A stretch of 64,000 bases of DNA. It comes from Tethya wilhelma (lineage: Eukaryota > Porifera > Demospongiae > Tethyida > Tethyidae). Made by a program: the position numbers and the translations under genes. The stretch lies in assembly GCA_964030475.1 (NCBI GenBank), contig CAXIPT010000001.1, forward strand, positions 15,489,238-15,553,237, read 5' to 3'. A model generated the notes under the pieces. The model made no database searches. It saw only the letters and a program-made list of their open reading frames with translations, and was not told the origin of the DNA. Shown here in pieces: positions 1 through 10,882 of this stretch. The first letter of the stretch is position 1. Each line of letters begins with the position of its first letter.

Positions 1-668
1 TTGCAGAGTTATTCGCGTGAATATTTGTATTGCGCTAATGGGCCATCCGTGCCATTCCTGTGTACCCAGTACAACCGTACTGGGAATAATCAAAGTCCTG
101 ATTCATTTCTTAAGAAGAGCAACCAGGTTACTGGTATCGCAAAATAGTTCCAGGCAACTTGCATTCGAATTCCAAATAACGCACACTTTTGTGTGTGGAA
201 AGGGTCGTCAATTCGAATTTTCTAGAAGCTAATGAATTATGCATGAGTGTAGAAATTAATGGCGGCCATATGGAGGAGGCGCTTTTCGCCTTGTATCTAG
301 CTACTCAATGAGAGGCGCTAAAAACCGATGGCAAAAGCGACTGTACCGGAAGAAACCAAGTTCATTCGTTCAAGAATCAGCTTCTAAAAGTGAATAGTCT
401 CTGAGAAAAGTTGAGCCAAGATAGAAGAAGAAGAAGAATAAGAAGATGGAGAAATTTGGAGGTTTGGCATGTTTGTGTTTGTTACTTTAGCGATGGTTTT
501 AGGCCATGTTTTTGGGCTCATTAGAAAGAGAAAGAGCTAAATAGTAGCTTAAGAAGCCTTTTAGTGCTAAGCGCTCAGTTTTTGCAGAGTTATTCGCGTG
601 AATATTTGTATTGCGCTAATGGGCCATCCGTGCCATTCCTGTGTACCCAGTACTACCGTACTGGGAAT
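1..668. repeat. Two direct copies of an 87-bp repeat
   Basis: Bases 1-87 recur almost unchanged at 582-668. Each copy ends in a perfect 8-bp inverted repeat, CCCAGTAC and GTACTGGG, separated by 4 bases (65-84 and 646-665). A third partial copy of the final 19 bases begins right after the N at 6072. The first copy starts at the window edge, so the repeat may extend leftward. The intervening 494 bases carry no convincing gene. The pair could be the ends of a small mobile element or a dispersed repeat; I cannot tell which. Confidence 0.75.
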
Positions 669-1536
669 GAATGAAAAAAGTGCTTGCTGAAACCCCCTTG
701 TTTTTTGAGCCCTTCAACTGACTAATCCACATTCAAATGCCACGAGTGATGTATTATCTTCCAAGTAAAAGCTAGTGTTTTCGAATATTGAACTGAAAAT
801 TCTGAAGTTTTACATGTATGAAAAATCACTTTAGAAATCTTGAGATCTAGTGTAGAATATTAAGATATGAGGCTTTCATGCTTTTATGAATGTTTATAGC
901 TTTGAAACCACACCCATTGGTTTAGCCCCATGTAGTGTACATTATCTAGAAATACAGTATATCTTGGACTGCATGTACATGAGCTGGGCATGAGCTGTAG
1001 GCTTAGCTGTTTGGACAGGTAAGTAACCCAACTGATTCCAAGTTAACTTTAGTAGCATAGTAAACTTAATCATTAGTCTTGGGCTATAGGCACTTATTCT
1101 TATAAGAAATCAATGCTTTGGTAACTCACCTTCAGGCCTGACAGGGGGAGAGTTTCCTGCATGCATTGTGCAATGATGAAGAGTTGCACTTAGATGCTTA
1201 TAATGTATGACCAATGCTTTGCATGATATTATTCAGGTAGCTTGAACCAGTTAGAGTTTTACAAAATTGAGGTTTCCAGATATATTTATAACCAGATTGG
1301 CTATGGATCAATGCATCCTTGATTGCAGGTTGAAATTTCTGGTAAACTATATCTTTTTTAGACTGGCACCTAGCTAGGTTTTGTTGCATAAGTCTGAGTA
1401 CAAGTGGTCTTTGCGGGTATGCATGCTAGTTGAGTGCACTGAAGCTTATGTGCCTTCAATGGATAAGAATTTTGAACCCAAAATAAATCTTTAAGTTTTA
1501 TAAATTACTGTTAATGCTTATTTTATTTCCTTCCAG

Positions 1537-1683
1537 GCTAATCGAACAGTAACTCCTTCATTTCTTCTATCATCTCTCACTCAATTACGAACATTCACTA
1601 ATCAGTTCTCACCAGTTGCAATTCTTTGGGCATTATTTTTTGCTGCAGTAATTGCTCAATTGACAAAGTACCTAATATTGTAG
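1537..1683 (+). CDS. Possible terminal exon ending in a hydrophobic segment
   Basis: A pyrimidine-rich tract and AG acceptor (TTCCTTCCAG, ending at 1536) are followed by 48 open codons and a TAG. The predicted peptide has a polar Ser/Thr-rich start and then a roughly 20-residue hydrophobic stretch (core ILWALFFAAVIAQL) six residues before the end, as in a tail-anchored protein. No upstream exon was identified between 669 and 1500, so this may be chance. The product is not recognised. From 1684 to 2000 I see nothing coding. Confidence 0.25.
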   Translation, partial: ANRTVTPSFLLSSLTQLRTFTNQFSPVAILWALFFAAVIAQLTKYLIL

Positions 1684-1997
1684 GTCAGAGAAAATTCGAA
1701 TGAAGTAAAACTATTGTTAACTGGCGTCTTTAAGATGAATTAGGTGTAGTTAATTATTATGGTTACTTATGATTTCGTTTTGTTAAGATTAAATTTTAGT
1801 TTTGATCATAAAATTGAAATTTAGTTTATAATTATAAGTAGTTGTACATTGAGTGCAGTTAATTGTCTCACGCATGCGCAAATTAAGTAATTATGCTCAT
1901 GTACAGATTCGTACTTGCCAGCATGCCATAGCTTTTGTGTATGATTCAGTCAGATCGCCAGTACCAACTTCCGAATTCTGGAATTTTATCTTAAACG

Positions 1998-2045
1998 TGA
2001 CGTCATTGTGAAGTGTCATGGCTGAAGCAAGAAAACAAAGAAGGC
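1998..2045 (+). promoter_or_regulatory. CRE-type palindrome next to a possible start exon
   Basis: A perfect TGACGTCA octamer (1998-2005), the consensus CREB/ATF site, lies 12 bases before an ATG at 2018. That ATG opens nine codons (MAEARKQRR) ending in a good donor, GTGAGT, at 2046. No phase-compatible second exon was found downstream, so the exon is speculative. The octamer itself is certain as sequence, while its function is inferred. Confidence 0.25.
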
Positions 2046-2220
2046 GTGAGTGTTTGACCAGTCTTGCTACTTACAGACGGTCGTTTCAGATGCCAGGCAT
2101 GGTGCTCTAGGATGGACATTAGGTAGGCTTGTAAGAATAGCTGGTCTTTAGCCCAAATTTTTTCTGTTTGCTCTTCGTCTGCAATATTGTTTGTGTCAAG
2201 CATGTAAAGCAATTTTCTAT

Positions 2221-2575
2221 CCCTATCTTTTGTTGGCTCATAGCTACCACATTGTGCATGGGACAACGCTATTTTTGATGTAGTCTGGGGTATTCTCTAA
2301 CTGCTAAACAACTTTTTGGCTTGCATGCAAGTCCCCTCAGAAAATGGCCCTACTTTCAGTTTAACTATTCAGTCAAACTAGGATCTGTTTACAACCCCAT
2401 CTTTTGTTGGCTAGTAGCAACTGCATAGGAGCTAGTACAGGAATATTTTTGTTATCAAAATATAGCCTAAGATACCCTCTAACTGTTGAACTGCTAACTT
2501 GCATGCAAGTGTCCTCAGAAAATGGTCCTACCTTTAGTCACACTGTGATCTGTGTTTACAACCACGTTGTAGCTT
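2221..2575. repeat. Degenerate tandem duplication, about 174-bp period
   Basis: The block starting CTTTTGTTGG at 2227 recurs at 2401. The motif GCATGCAAG..CCTCAGAAAATGG is present in both units (about 2323 and 2500), and a fragment of a third unit runs on to about 2575. Divergence is moderate, so the duplication is old. No coding sequence is apparent here. The following stretch 2576-3030 shows no gene or clear repeat. Confidence 0.65.
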
Positions 2576-3030
2576 GGTAATCAATGGGTGTGTCACTAAG
2601 TGGGTGTGTCTATAGATAGAATTTGTCACTAAAGTCACTCTAGCAAGCCCAACACTCACTGTCAGTTGCAAATAACCTCTCATATTTTGTTTTTATAGAT
2701 CTATGAATACCCTCGATCTGAGAAGAATGCAAGCTAGCTGAAGACCAGCACAAGCTACCAAATTGCAATGCAATATTTACTGATGTTCATGATGGAATTT
2801 TCTGAATACTAGATACGGGACACAAAATGTTTTAGCACAAACTTATTACTAAAATAATATATTTTAAGTTGATACCTGTTTCAGACCCAATGCTAACCTC
2901 CCTCTGCAAGTGGCCCACAGATAAAGTGAGGTCCTGCAGGTACAGGGACCAATCCAAACTCCACTTTCACAGAAGCTGGGAAGATGGCGCTTGTAGCAAT
3001 GGATACAGGAGCAAGATAGGACTATATCCT

Positions 3031-3520
3031 CTGGCAAGTTAAGGACCGGCTCCCTAATTAAGGAAGAAAATTATTCGAACTAAGAATATCTTTATCATTT
3101 AACATGCTCTCACCATGGTAACGCATGTGAATGATGCTCCGAACATCCTTAATGATTTCCCCTGGTTACCAGAGTCACATGACCAATCTCAATATGAATA
3201 TTCATGAAAAAGCTCTCCATGACAACATGATATCCCAGATATTAATGAATAAATATAAAGTACTATAACACAAGATTCAGTGAAAAAACTTTGGTTGCCA
3301 TGGCAACTGCATATCATTTCCGGGATTTTAATTGAAGATATTTTCATGAATATTCATAATGAGGTTGGTCATGTGACTCTGGTAACCAGGGGAAATCATT
3401 AAGGATGTTCGGAGCATCATTCACATGCGTTACCATGGTGAGAACATGTTAAATGATAAAGATATTCTTAGTTCGAATAATTTTTTTCCTTAATTAGGGA
3501 GCCGGTCCTTAACTTGCCAG
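3031..3520. mobile_element. Non-autonomous inverted-repeat (MITE/foldback-like) element
   Basis: Bases 3031-3210 are repeated in reverse complement at 3341-3520 with only a few mismatches, giving arms of about 180 bp around a 130-bp centre. The outermost bases are CTGGCAAGTTAAGGACCGGC. The element has no open frame and could fold into one long hairpin. A target-site duplication is not obvious. A MITE or immobile palindrome are the likeliest readings, with no transposase family assignable from the ends. Confidence 0.8.
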
Positions 3521-5327
3521 AGTCTACCGGATAGCAAACTACTCTGTAGGAAGCAAAATAGTTTTATAGTATATGGACAATGTGCATGTCCGTGTCCCAT
3601 TCGTTTCAAATTTGTATTGCTTCATATGTTCCGGTATGCTGGCGATCTGACTGGATTAATAATGTTATGTGCTTGTGCATGAGCATATGAATAGGAGATG
3701 GAGTCCGACTCTTTGTGTGTCTTTATTTCAATTGAGGCTCATTCTTGCGCTGGCGCTTGGCGACTTATAATAATGTTTTGTTGTAGTGAACATATACAGT
3801 GAGTCACTCAGAGAAGGAAGAAGTGTTGTGAGAAGTGTCGTCTTTGCATGCTTTCATAGTATGGCATCTAAAAAGCATAGCTACAGAAGCTTTGGTGAAT
3901 TATTGGATGTAAAAGGTGAATCACCTAATTAATGACAGGCATGCAGAGTGGATTGTTGCCGGAGATGAAGAAATCTACGAAATGCTCTTACTTTGATAGA
4001 GAATTTTTCGACAAGTGTATGAGTATGCTTATTTCAGATTCAATAACGGCGTACGTCTCGAAATGTGCTTTAAAGAAGTCTCGTAAGTTTAAGTGGCAAT
4101 TGTTGGCGAGAAAGTATTTGACCATTTGTGTTCGACTAAGGTGTTTGGGCGGTATGGAATGAATGGTTATCCAGTATAGTTGTTGAAATCAACAAGCACA
4201 GCTATTGGCAAGTTGGGAGGAGTGTGTTTTTAGCGTATAGAATTTTGTAGATTGTACCTGCATGATGCTCCATTGCATAGTCCAGCTGTCTGCCAAGCAA
4301 TTGACGTAAGTATTACACAAGCTTGGTTTGCTAAAAAATTAACAGAGTAAAATCCACCTGCATCAGCCAAAGATGTATTTCTGTTAGAGTGGTGTGCATT
4401 AATTTGTGCTATTTGTGTGTTGAGAGTTAGCAATTTTTGATAGTTCAACACTTCCCTTGTAAAACAGTCTTATAGCTTTAGTGAAAGAGTCATTATCTGC
4501 TCTATGTGATGCACATTGTAACAGTATCTCCCAATCCTCATCATTTGTTTGACCATTACGGAGTCTAGTTTACAAGTAAACGAAATGCTTTCAGATTGAC
4601 AGACGACTTGTTCAAGGATTAAAAGTTGTCAAGTGTTTTCAATAGTTGGTATGTTGTTTACCTAAAAGAGTAGTAGGGTTTGAACTATAAAGTGGTTGAT
4701 CTCCTACAGGTGGCAACTGGGCAAAATTGCTGCAGAGCTACCACCAAGTGGGAGATCAAGATGTGTCTTTTGTCAACAACTGCCAGCATACGTTGACTCA
4801 TCATTGACATTTTATCAATGATTGATATGCTTTGTCTCGTAAAGCCAACTGCAGACACTGTAGTGAGTCTGCCTTCTACTTGAGTAGACTGCATGCAGGG
4901 GGCTCTGTATGTACAGGCCTGCCATTGCTTTCTATAGCCTTGCTGCTACTTCTTTGTTTGTGGTAGAAGCCTCTGTGCTCTAACGCTGCTTTGTTGCCTG
5001 CTATATACCCTCTAGCTCAAGCTATGGCTTCTGACGGCTGGCCTACCTTCCCCCAGCCAGCCCCGCAATAATTATCACATTCTGGGCTGGTGAAGGCTGC
5101 CAAAACCGCCAGACTAGCTATATGGCTACTTACACCGCACAAAATACTAGTAAAGAGTAACTTACTCGATCCCGAACTCGTACTCATTGATGACGTCACC
5201 GATGAGACTGTGGTGCCACTGTGGACCCCCCACTGTGAGCTGATGACTGGCCAGCACCACGGTCAATAGCTGCCTGGATCCTAGCATCAAAGGCCGTCAT
5301 TATCCCTGCTAAGGAGGATGACACAGC
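3521..5327. other. No gene recognised
   Basis: Only short open frames occur here. An ATG near 3861 opens about 23 codons (MASKKHSYRSFGELLDVK...), and a 76-codon frame at 3932-4162 resembles no family I know. Given the flanking repeats these may be decayed mobile-element sequence. A single N at 5328 marks a contig join. Confidence 0.5.
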
Positions 5328-5328
5328 N

Positions 5329-5640
5329 AAGTCACGTCTCAATTTCGGCGCATGACTACTTTATTTTTTTAATACCCATGGAACCCCTGGCTGGCATTCC
5401 AGTTTAAATTTACCTGTTTGTTATAATTATTTATAATAGTTATATAGTTTATTCCAGTGCTTACCCAACTGATAACTACGAATTTGAACTCAATATATAA
5501 TAAGCTACGGTACTATTGTACAAATCATTGCATTTACGACACTAAGGATACATATGAGGGATTACGAATAAAAATGAAGTAGTCATGTGCCGAAATTGAG
5601 ACATGACTTGTTTCAATACTTTTTACCGCACTGCCCAACT
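5329..5640. mobile_element. Small inverted-repeat element; family also present near 48.6 kb
   Basis: Bases 5329-5365 and 5571-5608 are inverted copies (about 37 bp, few mismatches) around roughly 205 AT-rich bases. The right arm continues as TTTCAATACTTTTTACCGCA through about 5636. The left arm abuts the N at 5328, so its outer part may be lost in the gap. A diverged copy of the right arm plus this extension lies at 48639-48690, showing a dispersed family. No transposase is encoded. Confidence 0.7.
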
Positions 5641-5882
5641 ACTTTTTTTTTGAATTTTTTTATTAATATTACTGGTTATACAGCACTGTTTAAGCAAGCC
5701 TTTAAGAACAGGTAGTCAATTTGACTATCTGTTCTTTAAAATGGGTGTCAATGCAGTACAATCATTTGGCATGAACACTAAACAAACAACAGTATAATAT
5801 TAATGTATCAATGTAATGTTTTAACAGTTAATTCCAGTCTGTACCGCTTGAATGTTTTAACACTATTAACAGCTAATTCAGG

Positions 5883-6071
5883 TCAGTGCTGCAGCAGCTT
5901 GAAATATCCTGTGCTACTTGGTCTGTTGTAAAAATCTAAAGCTCTTGAAAAGTCAAACTGTGCAATGCAAGGCCCCTCAATTGAAATTCTCATAAGAGTG
6001 TCCACACTTGACACAAGAAGATGGTTTCTTAATTTGGTCTTGATTCTGTTGGCAGCACTAAATCCTCGCTC
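5883..6071 (-). pseudogene. hAT-type transposase C-terminal fragment
   Basis: On the minus strand about 62 codons read from the contig gap at 6072 to a TGA at 5883-5885. The peptide includes ERGFSAANRIKTKLRNHL followed by DTLMRISIEGP, the signature of the hAT dimerisation region also seen in ZNF862-like domesticated genes (S-E-R-x-F-S..N-x-I-K..L..L-M-x-I). Only this C-terminal piece is present and no catalytic core is seen. It is either a remnant or cut off by the gap. Domestication cannot be judged from this fragment. Confidence 0.6.
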
Positions 6072-6379
6072 NGTACTACCGTACTGGGAATAGTCTGGCG
6101 GCCCAGACGTCGGGCCCGCGAGACTACTGCATTCACTGGCGATAAATTCTAAGATCAGCCGGGATTGAACCTCCTCGTTATTGTCGTTATTGATCCCCAA
6201 TGTGTAGACCTGGCTCAATATAGGACATGGCTTGATTTTTATTTTGGGCTGTTTACTAGTTACATTAGGTTAATATAGTAAATTCAGCTTTAGTATACAA
6301 TAATTACTGAAAAATTGCTGAATACTATTGCTATGATAATTATCATTAATATAAATTATAGTCAATATGCAATGTGTGT

Positions 6380-7551
6380 GGTATACATGGTAAACACAAG
6401 TAAACCAAGGTAAATGGAAGTAAAACAAGGTAAACACAAGTTAACCAAGGTAAACAGAAGTAAACACAAGTAAAACAAGGTAAACGCAAGTAAATAGAGG
6501 TAAATGCAGGTAAATCAAGGTAAACAGAGGTACACACAAGTAAACACAGGTAAACAGAGGTAAAACAAGGTAAACCAAGGTAAACAGAGGTAAACACAAG
6601 TAAACCAAGGTAAATCGAGGTAAAACAAGGTAAACGCAAGTAAATAGAGGTAAACAGAGGTAAACACAAGTAAACAAAGGTAAACGCAGGTAAATACAGG
6701 TAAACAGAGGTAAACGCAAGTTAACCAAGGTAAACAGAGGTAAATGCAGGTAAATGCAAGTAAATAGAGGTAAACACAAGTAAACACAAGGTAAACACTA
6801 GTAAATAGAAGTAAACGCAGGTGAACCAAGGTAAACGCAGGTAAACACAAGTAAACACAGGTAAAACAAGGTAAACCAAGGTAAACAGAGGTAAAACAAG
6901 GTAAACCAAGGTAAACAGAGGTAAATGCAGGTAAACGCAGGTAAACACAGGTAAACAGAGGTAAATGCAGGTAAACCAAGGTAAACAGAGGTAAAACAAG
7001 ATAAACACAAGTAAATAGAGGTAAATGCAAGTAAACCAAGGTAAACAGAAGTAAGCACAAGTTAACCAAGGTAAACAGAGGTAAAACAAGGTAAACCAAG
7101 GTAAACAGAGGTAAATGCAGGTAAACGCGAGTAAATAGAGGTAAACACAAGTAAACTAAGGTATATAGAGGTAAACACAAGTAAACTAAGGTAAACTGAG
7201 ATAAAACAAGGTGAATGCAAGTAAATAGAGGTAAATGCAAGTAAACCAAGGTAAACATAAGTAAACACAAGTAAACAGAGGTAAAACAAGGTAAACCAAG
7301 GTAAACAGAGGTAAAACAAGGTAAACGCAAGTAAATAGAGATAAACGCATGCAGGTAAACAGAGGTAAACACGAGTAAACCAAGGTAAACACGAGTAAAC
7401 CAAGGTAAACACAAGTAAACGCAGGTAAATACAGGTAAACAGAGGTAAATGCAAGTTAACCATGGTAAACAGAGGTAAATGCAAGTAAGCCAAGGTAAAC
7501 AGATCTCGAGGTAAAACAAGGTAAATGCAGGTAAATAGAGGTAAACGCAAC
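6380..7551 (+). repeat. 10-bp minisatellite, GTAAACNNAR units, about 117 copies
   Basis: The unit GTAAAC plus four variable bases (CAAG, AGAG, GCAG, ACAA) repeats with almost strict 10-bp spacing; rare 11-bp units break the phase (near 6790, for example). The reverse complement has no stop codon in most units, so all three minus frames stay open for long stretches (up to 350 codons, 6515-7567), encoding a monotonous decapeptide such as FTSVYLGLPC. I regard those frames as a by-product of the repeat. Confidence 0.9.
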
Positions 7552-7552
7552 C

Positions 7553-7810
7553 ATTGTTTACTTGCATTTACTTTGTTTTACCTGTGTTTACCTTGGTTTA
7601 CCTCTGTTTACCTTGGTCTACTTGCATTTACCTGTGTTTACCTGTATTTACCTTGGTTTACTTGCATTTACCTCTGTTTACCTTGGTTTACCTCTGTTTG
7701 CCTGCATTTACCTCTGTTTACCTCTGTTTACCTTGGTTTACCTCTGTTTACCTATGTTTACCTGCATTTGCCTCTGTTTACCTCTGTTTATCTTGGTTTA
7801 CGTGTACTTA
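7553..7810 (-). repeat. Inverted arm of the same 10-bp minisatellite, about 25 copies
   Basis: From 7553 the same unit appears in reverse complement (TTTACCTNNG), so the two arrays meet head to head near 7552. The inversion point reads AAACGCAACCATTGTTTACT. The arm is about a quarter of the length of its partner, suggesting unequal expansion or loss after inversion. Units decay beyond about 7800. Confidence 0.9.
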
Positions 7811-8175
7811 TGTGCTTACCATTCAGTATTCACTTGCATGTATCACCTGTGTTTTCTATTGTTTTTCCCTTGCATTTGTACAATGTCATGTGCCTTTGCA
7901 GGGTTTACTGTATTAACCTAATGTAACTAGTAAACAGCCCAAAATAAAAATCAAGCCACGTCCTATATTGAGCCACAAGTGCCAATGTGGGTGGTCCACT
8001 TGTTCTCGATGAATATTATTACATTGACATGACGCTAGACACTCCCTCGCAGAAAACTCGCATGACTGGCCTGCGAAGACTAATGTCACCAGAATCATGA
8101 TTTCCAAGAGAGGTATATATATGACCGATATGATAGATGCATCATGATTTCTCACATTCTAAATTTTTTCTTCAG

Positions 8176-9032
8176 ATATTCCTCTACAACACAAGCCACA
8201 AAGATTCAAGGGCAAAGTTTCCCATAACATAAAACTTGTTCCTTGTGGAATATTTGTTGTATGTGTTTTACTCCTTCTTTTCCTGTACTTCATTCATGCC
8301 ATCAAGCGAGTGGATAAGATAGAAGGATGTGCAGGGAGCACAGTGTTTCTGAAACAACTTGACAAAAGCATTTGGCCAAGAAGAGTTGGTTTCAGGAATG
8401 AACAAAGAGATCCACTTGCTTTTCCCCATCTCTCTGATATCTATGTTGTACCCACAGAAAGTGTAAATGTACACTCCACTCAAATAGGTTTTGTGAGTGG
8501 TACCTTTTCACAAGCCAATTTCTCAAAATCTACTGGACAACTGTTATTCCTCTATTCGATTGAATATCTAAGTTATCAAGTCACTGCAAGTAGTGGAAAT
8601 GCTACCACTACTGACGGAGAGCTGCTGATTTTCAACAATTATGACGACTATTACTACTATGTCAATGATCCCGACAAAGAGTATCTTGCAAATTTTGCCG
8701 TCTTACGAAAATCTTTTCCAATTGGAGCTAACAACACCCCTATCTCAACAGTTATAACATTCAACCAGAGTTCTGCCACCAACTCTTACTATTATCTAGG
8801 CTGCACAACACCAGCAAACATAGGATTCTCATTTTATACTTCGGTTAAAATGTGGTACTACAACAACCAAGATTATGGACAAAAAAACTGCTCCATCAGC
8901 CAGAACCGTACATGTGTCCTCCATCTTGATTCAAGAACCTCCTACACAGCGTTTGCTCGTGTGAATGACCCCAACCCTTGGACCAATCCTCTTGCAAAGA
9001 TTGCTGTAACTTCTAGTTGGGTGTTGCCCTAA
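8176..9032 (+). CDS. Last exon of a single-pass membrane glycoprotein
   Basis: A strong acceptor (TTTTTTCTTCAG, ending 8175) opens a frame that continues to TAA at 9030-9032, about 284 residues. It begins with a short basic cytoplasmic-type segment, then a hydrophobic membrane span (VVCVLLLLFLYF, near 8256-8291), then about 240 residues with at least six N-glycosylation sequons (NFS, NAT, NNT, NQS, NCS, NRT) and several cysteines. The order suggests type II topology. The product is not recognised. Upstream exons were not found; the foldback element at 6.2-8.0 kb may lie in the preceding intron. From 9033 to 9400 I see nothing. Confidence 0.6.
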
Positions 9033-9400
9033 GGCTTCTCTTCCTGTTACTGGTCCCTGTATGTGCACCTCAATCACTTGTGTTTCTCCTTTATTACCAC
9101 TATACTGACTGGTTTTACTTAGCTCAGTTAAGTACTGCAGTATAAGTAAGCTTTTTGAGTTATGCTGTTATTCTTCTAGTATGCATATTTGAATGCAGTT
9201 TTAAAAAAACAACTACATGTATTAATACATGACTGTCATAAAACAAAAACAAAGTATGACTGTACTTAGAGTCTTATAAAATCACTGGGTGTGAAGGTAA
9301 CAAACACACAACAATGGCTGGTGTCAAAATAGCAATCACAAAAACACAGTAATACATGATTTTACACACAACTTGTATGTCAAAGTACAGCAATCTCTGG

Positions 9401-10695
<1,295 letters not shown>

Positions 10696-10882
10696 TTCCA
10701 GTGACTCTGGAGGCAGAAGAAGAAAAAAGGTGAAGGAAGCCTGAAAAAAAAGGTCAATAAAGGGTTAAATTTAAATTTTATGAAAATTTCCCGCGCCCTG
10801 TGACCTTTGGTGTGCTTTATTTGGAAACCAGGTTCTCCATGGATATCAGCAAACTAAACTGACTTCTCTGTAGGACAGCACA
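10696..10882. promoter_or_regulatory. Shared 187-bp spacer between CHP1 and KIF6
   Basis: The start codons of CHP1 (minus) and KIF6 (plus) are divergent and only 187 bp apart, so both promoters and 5' UTRs must fit here or overlap. The sequence is AT-rich with a GCGCCC patch near 10793 and no clear TATA box in a fixed position. A bidirectional promoter is inferred from spacing alone. Confidence 0.55.

Larger units (their letters stand above)
6212..7974. mobile_element. Foldback-like element: 71-bp terminal inverted repeats around opposed minisatellite arms
   Basis: Bases 6212-6282 and 7904-7974 are 71-bp inverted repeats differing at about two positions (outer end GGCTCAATATAGGAC). Inside them a 10-bp repeat runs in one orientation for about 1.17 kb and then flips to the other orientation for about 0.25 kb. 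Long inverted arms made of short tandem repeats are the known architecture of Drosophila FB and sea-urchin TU foldback elements; assignment to that class is my inference. No transposase gene or target-site duplication is visible. The left end overlaps a frame extending from the hAT fragment. Confidence 0.7.

Noticed and set aside
6515..7567. 350-codon minus-strand frame and several overlapping frames in the 10-bp array
   Set aside because: All three frames are open because the repeat unit lacks stops; the peptide is a pure 10-residue periodicity and there are no splice or start features.
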